A stretch of 64,000 nucleotides of DNA from Entomortierella parvispora (taxonomy: Eukaryota > Mortierellomycota > Mortierellomycetes > Mortierellales > Mortierellaceae), in NCBI GenBank assembly GCA_963573315.1, contig OY752146.1:1612001-1676000 (forward strand). Direction: 5' to 3'. The notes beneath the pieces were generated by a model that was not told the origin of the DNA, did no database searches, and saw only the letters and a program-made list of their open reading frames with translations. A program made the position numbers and the translations under genes. Of the stretch, positions 47,972-57,404 are shown piece by piece (the first letter of the stretch is position 1; each line of letters opens with the position of its first letter).

Positions 47972-50182
47972 ATGCAGCCTGCTGTCAGCGCGCCACTACC
48001 TCGCTCTGTGCAGGCACAGATGTTCCTGGACAACGTCAACAGAGATGGAGGCGTGGACGCGTCTGTGGAGACAGAGACGACCCTCCATCCCTGCGGCCAG
48101 CAAACAGGGGCCGACAGGAACTCCGATCTAGACATTTCCTATCAGGAGATGGTTTTCATGAACGCCCCTCAGCAACATCATCGGCAACGCGATCATCGTC
48201 GTCGGGAAGGTGCGATGGGAATGAAAGAGACATCCAACACACAAATGTCTGCAGAATCCAAACAGAGGTTGAAACAGCTTCAACTGCAACAGCAGCAATT
48301 GCATCTACATCTACAGCAGCCCTCGCCGCCGTCTCTTTCTCGACCAGCGTTAGTCTCACATCAAGCAAAAGCGCAATTGCCTCCCTCGCCTCCAATAACG
48401 CCTACCTCTCCAGAGTCCCCTTCGAGCCTGGCGATCCATCTCTATGTACATCATCATCACCATCACCACCCTCAACCAGAACTGACAGTGATAACCCAGT
48501 CACCGTCGTCATTCCCTTCATCTTCTTTGCCCTCGCCAGTGTCCCCTCCTCACCTCGCTGAAGATCCGAAAGTTGGGACTGTATCGGCATCTTCTCCCCC
48601 AATGGTGGTTGCACCGCGTGCTTTACCCAGTTTACTTCCTCCACTCAGTATTCCAGAATGCCCCAAAGACAAAAACAAGATGACAATGCAGATACCCTCG
48701 CCTATCACACCCCCCACAGAAACATCCGCTTGGCTCACTCAACCGACCATCACGACCTCAGTGTCGGATGCGACGAACGCAATCTTGGAAGACCTTTCAA
48801 TCCTGACGGCACGTCAGCCGTCCCCTCCAAAATGTCTACATCGGCAGCAACGCCCATATCCCCAATCCTCGACAGATTTGCCCGATCCCGTGATGTCAGC
48901 ACAGCTTCTCTCGACAATCTCCGAGTCAGATCTCGCAAGGTTGTACGTCCATGCAGCTCATCATCTACATTCTCATCAGCCGATTCGACGCTATGTGCTT
49001 ATGAAGATGATCATGACCCAGGCCGAGCTGATTCAGTATGGTAGACTGAGAGCAGAGATGCCAAGAGCCCCCGGACCTTCAACGGGCGCGTTGCCGAAAC
49101 GAACAGGGTTTGGAACTGAGGCGAACAAAGGGCTGTCGGCAAGGCCCAAAGTGAGCTCGAATCTTGCGCAGTGTGTGGTCGTCACCGCCAACAAGGAAGC
49201 GGAGGAGGACAAGGAGGGATGCGGAAGGCGGTTGATCAAAGTACCATGGGCACGGTCATTGTCATCCCTGGCAATGCTGTCGACCGGATTGTCGCTGAGA
49301 TCGAATGGTACCGATCAGGGAAAGAGGCCAAACCCGTGGTATGAAGGCATGCTGGGCGGCGCAGGTCCCGATACAGAAGACCTTCTCTCAAAAGACAGGA
49401 AAAAAAAACTCGGTGGTGCTCTCTCCTCTTCTTCTGAGCCTGATCTGTATTCCGCTAGACGACTGGAAGAGATGGAACTAGGAATGGAGAGGCTGGAGGA
49501 GGATGAAGATTCATTAGAGGGCGACGGTAATGGTGATATTGACAAGAAGGATCTAGCCGAGGACGAAACAGAAGAGATGGACTATTGGACCATGATTCGG
49601 GACCGGAATAATCGCAGCCGGAGAAGACAGATCCGATCCTCACAAGACCAGCAGCAATGGGCACGCGAGCAGCATTCAACGCGACCTCTGTGCTCCGAAG
49701 AGTTTGAGCAAATCTGTCCCGAACTCTCTGCCACTCCAAACTGTCCATCTACGTATCCATCCATCCCCAGCCGGCAGACGGTTGAGCAACACTACCAGCC
49801 ATCAATACCCCCATCTCAGATCGTTTCGTCGACCTCATCGTCCATTTCCACAAGCCCTTCACAAACTGGCGCATGGATCAGAAGTAATTGCGCGTCTCAC
49901 TCTCAACTTTCTACAAAATCAAAAGGGCCTTCAGGCTCCAGGAAATGGCCGTCTAAACGAAGGAACAGTAACGGCCACCTCCAAACTCTCCTTCCGTCAT
50001 CAAGCGGGACTCATTCATCATCACCCTCATCCTCCTCATCCACATTTTTGTTTTCGTTGGTTGAGTCTCAAGGGTTCTCGAGTTTGGTCATGCTATCCCT
50101 TCTCTTTGGATGCCTTTACCTATTCCAGAGTACCAACCAGTTTTTCAACCTTCAGTCTGCATTCCTGTCCATCATTTTGTAA
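47972..50182 (+). CDS. Unrecognised protein with probable C-terminal membrane anchor
   Basis: 736 residues from the ATG at 47972 (MQPAVSAPLPRSVQAQ); the frame continues upstream, so the start is uncertain. I recognise no family. The N-terminal third is Gln/Ser/Pro/His-rich with a run of seven His. Near residues 305-350 a more ordered, probably helical block reads SAQLLSTISESDLARLYVHA and continues AELIQYGRLRAEM. An acidic segment (MERLEEDEDSLEGDG, near 505) and a basic one (RNNRSRRRQIR, near 550) follow. After about 140 Ser-rich residues the protein ends in one hydrophobic helix (SSLVMLSLLFGCLYLF) and about 20 further residues. With no signal peptide and a single helix at the very end, it fits a tail-anchored membrane protein with a large cytosolic part. 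Function unknown. Confidence 0.65.
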   Translation: MQPAVSAPLPRSVQAQMFLDNVNRDGGVDASVETETTLHPCGQQTGADRNSDLDISYQEMVFMNAPQQHHRQRDHRRREGAMGMKETSNTQMSAESKQRLKQLQLQQQQLHLHLQQPSPPSLSRPALVSHQAKAQLPPSPPITPTSPESPSSLAIHLYVHHHHHHHPQPELTVITQSPSSFPSSSLPSPVSPPHLAEDPKVGTVSASSPPMVVAPRALPSLLPPLSIPECPKDKNKMTMQIPSPITPPTETSAWLTQPTITTSVSDATNAILEDLSILTARQPSPPKCLHRQQRPYPQSSTDLPDPVMSAQLLSTISESDLARLYVHAAHHLHSHQPIRRYVLMKMIMTQAELIQYGRLRAEMPRAPGPSTGALPKRTGFGTEANKGLSARPKVSSNLAQCVVVTANKEAEEDKEGCGRRLIKVPWARSLSSLAMLSTGLSLRSNGTDQGKRPNPWYEGMLGGAGPDTEDLLSKDRKKKLGGALSSSSEPDLYSARRLEEMELGMERLEEDEDSLEGDGNGDIDKKDLAEDETEEMDYWTMIRDRNNRSRRRQIRSSQDQQQWAREQHSTRPLCSEEFEQICPELSATPNCPSTYPSIPSRQTVEQHYQPSIPPSQIVSSTSSSISTSPSQTGAWIRSNCASHSQLSTKSKGPSGSRKWPSKRRNSNGHLQTLLPSSSGTHSSSPSSSSSTFLFSLVESQGFSSLVMLSLLFGCLYLFQSTNQFFNLQSAFLSIIL

Positions 50183-50203
50183 AGAAACCTCCCTCCCCGT
50201 CTT

Positions 50204-50249
50204 CCCCGATACCCCGATACCCCCGACACCCCGATACCCCGATACCCTG
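50204..50249. repeat. Short tandem repeat, CCCCGATA unit
   Basis: About six copies of an 8-bp unit CCCCGATA with variants (CCCCCGACA, CCCTGACG), starting 22 bases after the upstream stop codon, so probably in its 3' UTR. Confidence 0.85.
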
Positions 50250-50860
50250 ACGCGTGTACATTTCGATCATCTCTTTTGTCTTTTTTTCGCGTTATTTCTC
50301 AGTGGACCCTGTTGCGTTCCCAAGGAACGTCGTAGAAAAAAAAAATGTGGTCATTTGTCCCAATAGCCACCGATGCAGAACGAACAAATACATTTTTTTT
50401 TGTTGAAAGTTTGAAAGGCTTCATGTGCCGTTTTATTATTAATATCGTAAAGGTCGGGCTAAACCCGCAGCATTTCATTTCTCTCTGAAAGATCAGATGA
50501 GAAGGATGTGGGTGCATGGTGTGTCGTCACCGCAGCGTGGCAGTGAGGCGCGTGCACAAAAGAGAAAGGGTGAAAAAAAAAAAGTGTGAAAGGTGGAGGT
50601 GAACAAGTCGACGTGTGTTTGCCAATGGCAAAGCAGGCCACCAAAGAAGGGGGGGTTCTTTTTTTTTTTTGCTGAATGGATTTTTTTTGCCCAGACACTG
50701 TGGGGCTTGATACCAAAAGAGAATCCTTTTGCAGCTGAGTGATGATTGTTTTTTTTGGAAAGAGTGTCCGCTTCGCCAGCAGCCAAAAAGTGGGGTGCAG
50801 AAGCGAATGGAAGAAGAGAGAATCGCAAAAAAAGGCAGTTGAAAAGGAGTACGGCGCTCA
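50250..50860. other. Convergent 3' region
   Basis: 611 bases between the stop of the putative tail-anchored protein and the stop of small-protein gene 2. It has many A or T runs on both strands, as expected for two 3' UTRs. No coding sequence is supported. Confidence 0.55.
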
Positions 50861-51379
50861 TCAACTGTGCCGCAAGTTCGCGTTCCCGTGGTTCTGGGAA
50901 AGCGAGTGGTGAAGGTGGTCCTTGAGGAGATCGGGGCTCAAGCGCCGGTGGTTATGGCGACGAAGGATCTCGGCCTCCAACTCGCGCTCCTTCTCCTTCT
51001 CGAGCTCCTTCTCGTGATGCTGCTTGTCGATCCGGATTAGGATCTCCTGCAAGGCGTCGTGGGGTGTCTTCTTGTCAGAAGTGGAACTGTGCTCGTCACG
51101 CCTGAGGTGGTGCTGACGATGGTTTGCCGTGGACGATGATGCATGGTGCGAGTGACGACCGTTGGGCTGTTGACCAAGTTGTTGCTCCTGCTTCAGTTGT
51201 TGCAACTTCTCGGACAACGCCTCTGCATGTAAGCTGTGGGGGTCCATAGTTGCGGTCTTGTTAAAGGGCAACTGGTACTCGCTTTCGATAGAATGGTGGA
51301 GCTTTGACGCTAAGGTGTTGATCTCGGCTGCTGTTTGCTCGGAGCGGCTGCGGCTGTGGTTGAGAGACTCGGGAACCAT
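50861..51379 (-). CDS. Small His/Gln-rich protein with C-terminal NLRH motif (copy 2)
   Basis: A single frame of 172 residues from the ATG at 51379 (MVPESLNHSRSRSEQT). The middle is Gln/His/Ser-rich. Near residues 108-140 there is a charged, probably helical or coiled stretch (ALQEILIRIDKQHHEKELEK, then REL/EAE repeats). The C terminus reads RRLSPDLLKDHLHHSLSQ then NHGNANLRHS and stop. This ending and the EIL(E/I)R helix are shared with the protein at 40389-40826, defining a small paralogous pair I cannot place in any known family. There is no signal peptide, membrane helix or Cys motif. It has a TATA box at 51545-51552 on its own strand. It lies next to FAD monooxygenase copy 2, as copy 1 lies next to monooxygenase copy 1. 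Confidence 0.75.
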   Translation of the reverse strand: MVPESLNHSRSRSEQTAAEINTLASKLHHSIESEYQLPFNKTATMDPHSLHAEALSEKLQQLKQEQQLGQQPNGRHSHHASSSTANHRQHHLRRDEHSSTSDKKTPHDALQEILIRIDKQHHEKELEKEKERELEAEILRRHNHRRLSPDLLKDHLHHSLSQNHGNANLRHS

Positions 51380-51544
51380 TGTTGAGATTGTTGAAGCGCG
51401 CTGTTTTCTAGTTGAGGAAGCCGTGGTTGGTTGCTGGATGTTTGCGAGAACTCGGTAAGGGATGGTGGTGTCGATCTGTAGTTTCAGTTTGCGGATGAAG
51501 TGAGAGAGAGAGAAGAAAAAAACGAAATGTGGGGAATGTCGATG

Positions 51545-51612
51545 TATTTATACCTTGTTGCCCCGTGTCCTTAACTGCAGCGGCAAAGCCGTTGGAGGTG
51601 CTGGTCAATTGA
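51545..51612 (-). promoter_or_regulatory. TATA box and TCAATTGA octamer of small-protein gene 2
   Basis: On the minus strand TATAAATA lies at 51552-51545, about 165 bases before the start codon. The palindrome TCAATTGA is at 51605-51612, inside the longer palindrome GGTCAATTGACC, 52 bases upstream of the TATA box. Gene 1 of the pair has the same octamer 56 bases upstream of its TATA box. Confidence 0.55.
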
Positions 51613-52070
51613 CCTTACCCTTCCTTTGCCCTGCCCTCCTTCTGTACGAGAGCCTTTCTGTGCTGGAGCAATGCACCGCCCAAGGGCGAAGACAAATCAA
51701 ATCCCCGCAACACTCAAATTTTGTGCCACGCTTCCATTTCAATTATTATTCCGACAAGTTTACTTCTGACATTCTTGCCTTTCGACTCAATTGCTGCGTC
51801 GTGCTCTTACCGTTCCGTTCCCATACAGTACCGTCGGCTCCTGCGGCAAGCCAAGATCATCGTCATTCTCACTTGACCAAACCCTTCTTTTTTTTGTTTA
51901 GCTTTTTCGCTTGGCTATTCTCTTGCTGCCTCCGCTCGCGAAACGTGGATCCCTCTCCCTTGCAGCGTCAATGAAGCCAACAAAAGGGCTAAATGGTCAT
52001 CCACTTCGCCCAGGGACCTGTCAATCGACTTGCCTCGTCCTTCACTCCTAAACCCCCTGTCTCCCTGTCT

Positions 52071-52106
<36 letters not shown>

Positions 52107-52176
52107 CTCATTTATTATTGTCCTGTCTTTTGTGGGTGTCACCGATATCAATTGTGTATCCAATTGTGCCACGGGT
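51613..52176. other. Upstream region of small-protein gene 2, 3' region of monooxygenase 2
   Basis: 564 bases, including a T30 run at 52074-52103. No coding sequence is recognised. Confidence 0.55.
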
Positions 52177-54462
52177 TTAGATCAGGATGGACTCAAAATA
52201 CCCATGGACATCCTCCCAGGCGCTCTGACCCACACCTTGAACTCGGTAAGCAAGGTGGGAGTCTGGTCGCACCACAATAATCGCACTCTTTCCCTTGTTT
52301 GCCGCAGTAGTGTGTACCCCGTACCGTCTGTGCAACGCCTTCCCCACATCTGTGTATGCTTTGCCTTCTCCGACTGCATTCCCGAATGTTACCAAGAGTC
52401 GGGCAGCTGCAGCTGCTTCGGAAGCTGAGACGGTTGTCAGGGTGTGGATCATGAATTGGGGGCGCAGAGATTCCTTTCTCTCGTTAGACTCGACGGGAGA
52501 AAAAATAGAAGGCCACGTTGAACGCCACTTGTGTAGGTAGTGATCTATAGACTGGGCAAGCTCAGAGGCAGCTGCAGGCCTATGCTTCCATTGACTTCCA
52601 GTAAAGACTAGAATCTGAAAGACTCCTGGGTGAGCCATGAGCTCGTGCAGTCGAACCTTGTCATTGCTCGTCATATTGGCTGTGCGGCTGTGATCAAAAC
52701 TGCCTCCACTGCTCTCATTCTCTTCACTTTCGCTTTCTTTCCCGCTTCCGCCCTTGTGTCCACCATTGGTATGGATTTGCTCGCCGTCGCTGTTATGGCC
52801 GCTGTCAATACGGCCAAGAAAGGACACAAGTGGACCGTCACGAGCACGACGACCTATCGCCCCAATGTCGGAGGCTGAGGCGTTTTGGGTTTTGTGGGTC
52901 TTGTTCAGTGAGTTTTCATAATAGCGAAGGCCAAGCTAAAGTGTTTTCGACATTGAAGATAGGGATTTTTAGTACGACAGTGACTGATCCCCCATCTAGA
53001 AATTCGCCGTTTCGTCTGTGCAGAGAACCCCCTTTCTTACCATCGAAACTGTGGGTGGTCTGTTGGCAATGAGAGGCAGAAGGATCGGGGCGAGGGCAAA
53101 GGCCAAGCGCTTGATGAGGCGCTGGACAGGGCCACCGTCCCGAACACTTTCCAAAGTCTTGCATGACAATTGGATGATCTCGTCACCGATAGCCGTTCGC
53201 TCCTCGCTATAGGAATCAAGCAGAGTACTTGGGGCTGAACCATTGAGTACCATGGCCATCTTCCACGCTAGGTTGTGAGCATCTTGAAGACCAGTGTTCA
53301 TGCCCTGGCCTCCCGCAGGTGAGTGAACATGGGCGGCATCGCCCGCCAAAAAGATACGCCCCTTGTAGGAGTACTCCTGCGCCCGACGCTCATTTATGCG
53401 ATAGTAGGTCAGCCAGTTGACCTTGGTGATCTTCAATTGAAGCGGACTCACAGCATCGTCCAGTATCTGTTGAAAGGCCTCAACTGTGAGAGGCTTTGAT
53501 TTCTGAAGCTCAAATTCTTCGGGAGTCAGGGAGCCATTGTCAAGGACGATGCGAACACGATCCCTTTCGCCCAGAGGGAGCACACCCACACTCCGGTGGT
53601 GGTTCCCGTTGATGACACTGTGATAAAAGATTGGTGCATTGGTCAAATGTTAAAACACGTTATCTTGGGAGCAAGTCATATTCCATCCCAGGAACCTTGG
53701 CACTTACTTCACTTTCTCAAGGTCAATGGTGGTGTCCAAGATTCCGTCAAACAGGATCATGTTCACGTCCCGTGTCCTCCCTGGAAATGGCATGTTGATC
53801 TTGTGTCGGACGGTAGATCTGCCTCCATCTGCTCCAATGAGGTACTTGGATTTAACAACTTCGTACTCGTATTGCTTTTCCTTGTCCTCTTCTGCAAGTT
53901 CCAGCGCGCCAAAGACTTGACGCGCCTCGCCCGCTCTCTCGTTCGTACCCTCCACAGCTCTTCTGATCGTCGTTTCTACCCAAGAATCACCATCCGCAGT
54001 GGAACTCTCGACAACTTTTGTATCGATCAGCTCCCATCCTTGCTCGATCTTTGTCTGCGATGCCTCCTCAAACGCGTCTGCAAGAATCTTGACCGTCTTG
54101 TTTTGGGTTAAACACAATGCCCTCGTAAAGTGGGACTCCCTGATGGGGAGAGCCTCTATTTGAGTGGTGAGTTTGCCGTTGTAGTAGATATTGAAGCCAG
54201 GCGCCATAAAGCCCTGGTCCATGAGTTGCTGCATTAAGGCTGGGTCTGTCATGTCTAGGATCTCCTGGGTTCGAGCGTGGATACCAACTGCCTTGGAGAG
54301 CAGTGAGATCTCAAGCTCGCGCTCAACAATCCGACAGGGGATGTTCATCTTTGAAAGAAGGATGCCCGCAAAGAGACCTGTGGGTCCTGCACCGGAGATC
54401 AGCACTGGTATCTCTGTTCTCTTTGGGACGGGACTGGGTTTAGGTGAAGCAGGAGCGACCAT
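52177..54462 (-). CDS. FAD-dependent aromatic-ring monooxygenase, phenol hydroxylase-like (copy 2)
   Basis: Exons on the minus strand are 54462-53708, 53617-53041 and 52935-52177, giving 696 residues. It starts MVAPASPKPSP, then the FAD Rossmann motif ISGAGPTGLFAGILLSKM, the DG motif LIGADGGRSTVRHKI and the GD motif GRIFLAGDAAHVHSPAGGQG. The C-terminal thioredoxin-like domain ends VVRPDSHLAYRVQGVGQ. It is paralogous to the enzyme at 41294-43396: same intron phases (2 and 0), same 577-base middle exon. The third exon is longer because of a Gly/Ser/Glu-rich, probably disordered insert (near residues 490-530) between the FAD domain and the thioredoxin-like domain. Introns are GT-AG. All cofactor motifs are intact, so it should be active; the substrate is unknown. 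A truncated F-box gene end lies just upstream. Confidence 0.92.
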
Positions 54463-54865
54463 GTTTGTTTTGCTGTTCTTGAAATTGGCAGAATGTCGGA
54501 TTGCAAGGGTCGTTATAAGAGTTGGTGTCAAAAATATGTTTTTCGTTGATCCTTTGATGCCTTTATAAACGACGTTTGGAGGGCTGTTTGAAGATCCTCG
54601 GGTACTCACTTTATCCGAGAATAATTCTGGATCCCCGTTACTCCTGCACAAAGAGATCGCATGGGAGCAATGGAGCAGAAAAGGAAAAAAAACATAAGAT
54701 AGACGTTGAAAAGGAGGTGAAAATGAAAGGAGGCGAACATCGACGTAAGCTACGGAAACCTGTGTTGAAAACAACAGGACGCCCCCACTTGGAAGGTGCG
54801 CTGGACGAAACTCTACTAAGAAATAAGAACGACGTCTTCGCCAAGCCCTGTTCGTCTCTCGAATT

Positions 54866-55032
54866 GGTAAAAAACGCTCGAGATCTTGAGATCCAACTCT
54901 GGGAACTGAGACGCAGCGAGAGCTTTCAGCTTGTCCACATATTCCTTTGGCATCCCTGCTTGAGTGACGGTCATCTGCTTCAACCCTACAACGTCCATAC
55001 CCACGCCTATGATGGGATCCTCTGGACGTGCT
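54866..55032 (-). pseudogene. Duplicated 3' end of the neighbouring F-box gene
   Basis: On the minus strand this reads GVGMDVVGLKQMTVTQAG, then MPKEYVDKLKA and ASQFPELDLKISS. It closely copies the last roughly 55 codons of the F-box gene at 55098-57404 (GVGVDVAGLKQMTVSQSG, then ASQFPELDFKISS). DNA similarity runs on past the parent's stop codon. There is no 5' part, F-box or start codon in context, so this is a tandem partial duplicate. It is in frame at its core but loses similarity after KISS. Confidence 0.85.
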
Positions 55033-55097
55033 CATTATAAATGGTAGTATAGAAAAAACTTTATTGCAAGACAGGCGACCGGTGGGGACAGCACTCT

Positions 55098-57404
55098 CTA
55101 CAAATGGTAACCATGGCTCGAAATCTTGAAATCCAGCTCTGGGAACTGCGACGCGACGCGAGCTTTCAGTATCTCAATATATACCTTTGGCATCCCTGAT
55201 TGACTGACGGTCATCTGCTTTAACCCCGCGACGTCTACACCCACGCCCTTGGTTGGGTCTGCAGAGTTTCTCTTGACGTGCTTATCATCACTGAACCAAC
55301 TCCCTCCCTTTTTCCTTTGAAATCGGTCAAGGATAGCCAGAAACTGCTCTATCTGGTCCTCATGATATTGGGGCGTCCGAGCTTCTAGCAACATCCTCTG
55401 GACTTCCATTTCAAGGGCCTTATCGTTGAGTTGAAAGTCGTCATATCCTTCTTGGCCTGGTCTAAGTTCGGTATGTTGGGCAAAAATGGCATCTCTTCTT
55501 TTTAAAAGATTCATCGCATGTTCACTCCGAGGAAGATCCGAAAACTCGGATCGAGTCATAAAGTTGAACGATATCGTGAGAGACTCCAACCGATAGAGAC
55601 CCAAGTGGTTGTATTCGCTGTGGTAGTCCCCTTCCTGATTAGGCATCCTTTTACTGTGGTCGTCCGGGCCGCTGTCTCTCTGAGATAGAGATGCCAATGG
55701 TAACGGTGGTGACGATGACGACGGGGCTAGTGGTTGTACTGTTAGTGGTGCGATGATATCCAAAAAACTGTAATCTGTAGAAGTACTTTTTGGGATGCTG
55801 AGATGTTTGAGTCGTGGCAAATTATGAACCAGGTAATTGGCAAATCGCCGACCACTCTCCTTGCCTATAATTCTACTATCACCGCCCCCGATGTGAAAAG
55901 ACAGGAGACTGGAACATGCGGGGAAGGGCAACGGTGTCACTGGTCCCTTCTCTTCAACAACATTCGTACTGGTGTCGATCACCGTGGTGCTGGCGCTTAC
56001 GGCAACAGTTGGATCAATATTGCTTCCAGAATCAGAAACCAATGATACCGGTGTATCAAATATTTCCAAGAATCCATCGATAGTCAACGGCAATGAAAGT
56101 CTTTCCAATCGGTGCAGACGACGCGTATCCTTCAACCTCTGGAGCCAATTGACATTCTCTACTGCCATATCACAGGAATTAAAGCCAAACTCCCGAAGAA
56201 ATCCTCCTCCTGAGATTGGATCCACTCTCATCTCGTCCAGAATCTCATTGAGGATGTTGCTTCGGGCCGGTTGAGCAAATCCTTCTGCATTATTGTCCGC
56301 AGGTGGCCCTTCCGCTAGTTTACGGTAGATAAAGTTTGATACATATGATTCGAGAACGGAAGTATCAAGGAGTCGACACAAGAGCTGTTTCGACACTTGG
56401 TCCATCATCGTATACAAGTATAATTTTTTCAGATGAAGTGTCCCAGGCGATCTGGCAGAGTCGCGTGCAAAGGCGACCTCGTTCGTGATGGATTCATCCG
56501 TATTGCAGATCGTCATGGCATTTACCTCTTCCAATCCCGGCGCCTGTTCTTGGAGTGCGTAGAGTTCGTCGACACTACAAAGCGTGTTTGGAATCCGAAA
56601 AGTCTTGAATGTCCTCGAAGGCTTCGCCATCAATGACGCGGCCGGGAGACGCGCCGCCCGCTCCATTCGGTTCCAGCAGACAGGACCGAGAAATGATGTT
56701 GCTGCGGCAACCTCAGGACAAATCTTGAGTTGAAGGATCCTGTACATTGATGGAAGCTCTACTATAAACTTCTTCGCCAGACTCAGTTTTTCAAGGCGAG
56801 AAAAGGCTGATTCGGCAGGGATATAGTCTGTGGCGGGCAAAAGGCCATTACAGTTGTCAGGTAGGTTGTGGTCTCGAACGTCTTCGACCACAGATTCTAC
56901 AAATTTGAATCCAAACGTAAACTCAAGTGACTTGACGCGAAAGACGGCTGCACTCTCAGGATTTTGCGAGAACAGACAAGAGAGTAATTGGGATATCTCT
57001 TCTGAGTATGGCCCCTCCAGCACGATCATGATCGTTTCCAGATGGACACAGTTCCGAGCAACCATTGAACAAAAGTCGAGACTGACTACATTATCTTGTG
57101 GTTCCAGTCCCAAGTGTCTGTTGATGATATTGGACTCGTCGGTAATGATCCTTGGAAATGTAAGAGTGAGTCCTCCGATGATGACTGCAGCCTCCTGGAT
57201 GCAATTGTGTTCAACGGCGTAGTCAGCAGTGAGGTGGATCCTGAAGAATTGGTTTGCCGTGGCCAGGAAGTGCTTGGACACCAATCGGGCCGATCGGAGT
57301 GTGTGTTTCTCATCTTTTAGCCATGAGAAAATACTTGTCAGTACCTCTGGAAGACAAATGGCTCTCTCAACGGATCCGACTGGAAGAATGGTGATAGCAT
57401 CCAT
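55098..57404 (-). CDS. Large F-box protein
   Basis: A single frame of 768 residues from the ATG at 57404 (MDAITILPVGSVERAI). The frame is open upstream to 57575, but that stretch is Ser/Leu-rich and leader-like. An F-box motif lies at about residues 17-55 (CLPEVLTSIFSWLKDEKHTLRSARLVSKHFL). The remainder contains weak leucine-rich segments (LEKLSLAKKFIVELPS; LHRLERLSLPLTIDGFLEIF; LKHLSIPKST), as in other fungal F-box proteins that recruit substrates to SCF ubiquitin ligases. Targets are unknown. It is not a close relative of the two plus-strand F-box genes at 43482-46858. The last roughly 55 codons are duplicated as a fragment at 54866-55032. Confidence 0.85.
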   Translation of the reverse strand: MDAITILPVGSVERAICLPEVLTSIFSWLKDEKHTLRSARLVSKHFLATANQFFRIHLTADYAVEHNCIQEAAVIIGGLTLTFPRIITDESNIINRHLGLEPQDNVVSLDFCSMVARNCVHLETIMIVLEGPYSEEISQLLSCLFSQNPESAAVFRVKSLEFTFGFKFVESVVEDVRDHNLPDNCNGLLPATDYIPAESAFSRLEKLSLAKKFIVELPSMYRILQLKICPEVAAATSFLGPVCWNRMERAARLPAASLMAKPSRTFKTFRIPNTLCSVDELYALQEQAPGLEEVNAMTICNTDESITNEVAFARDSARSPGTLHLKKLYLYTMMDQVSKQLLCRLLDTSVLESYVSNFIYRKLAEGPPADNNAEGFAQPARSNILNEILDEMRVDPISGGGFLREFGFNSCDMAVENVNWLQRLKDTRRLHRLERLSLPLTIDGFLEIFDTPVSLVSDSGSNIDPTVAVSASTTVIDTSTNVVEEKGPVTPLPFPACSSLLSFHIGGGDSRIIGKESGRRFANYLVHNLPRLKHLSIPKSTSTDYSFLDIIAPLTVQPLAPSSSSPPLPLASLSQRDSGPDDHSKRMPNQEGDYHSEYNHLGLYRLESLTISFNFMTRSEFSDLPRSEHAMNLLKRRDAIFAQHTELRPGQEGYDDFQLNDKALEMEVQRMLLEARTPQYHEDQIEQFLAILDRFQRKKGGSWFSDDKHVKRNSADPTKGVGVDVAGLKQMTVSQSGMPKVYIEILKARVASQFPELDFKISSHGYHL

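Noticed and set aside
40389-54462. Simple inverted duplication of a small-gene/monooxygenase block
   Set aside because: Gene order along the chromosome is small, monooxygenase (both +), then small, monooxygenase (both -). A single inversion of the block would give monooxygenase, small on the minus strand, so more than one rearrangement is needed.
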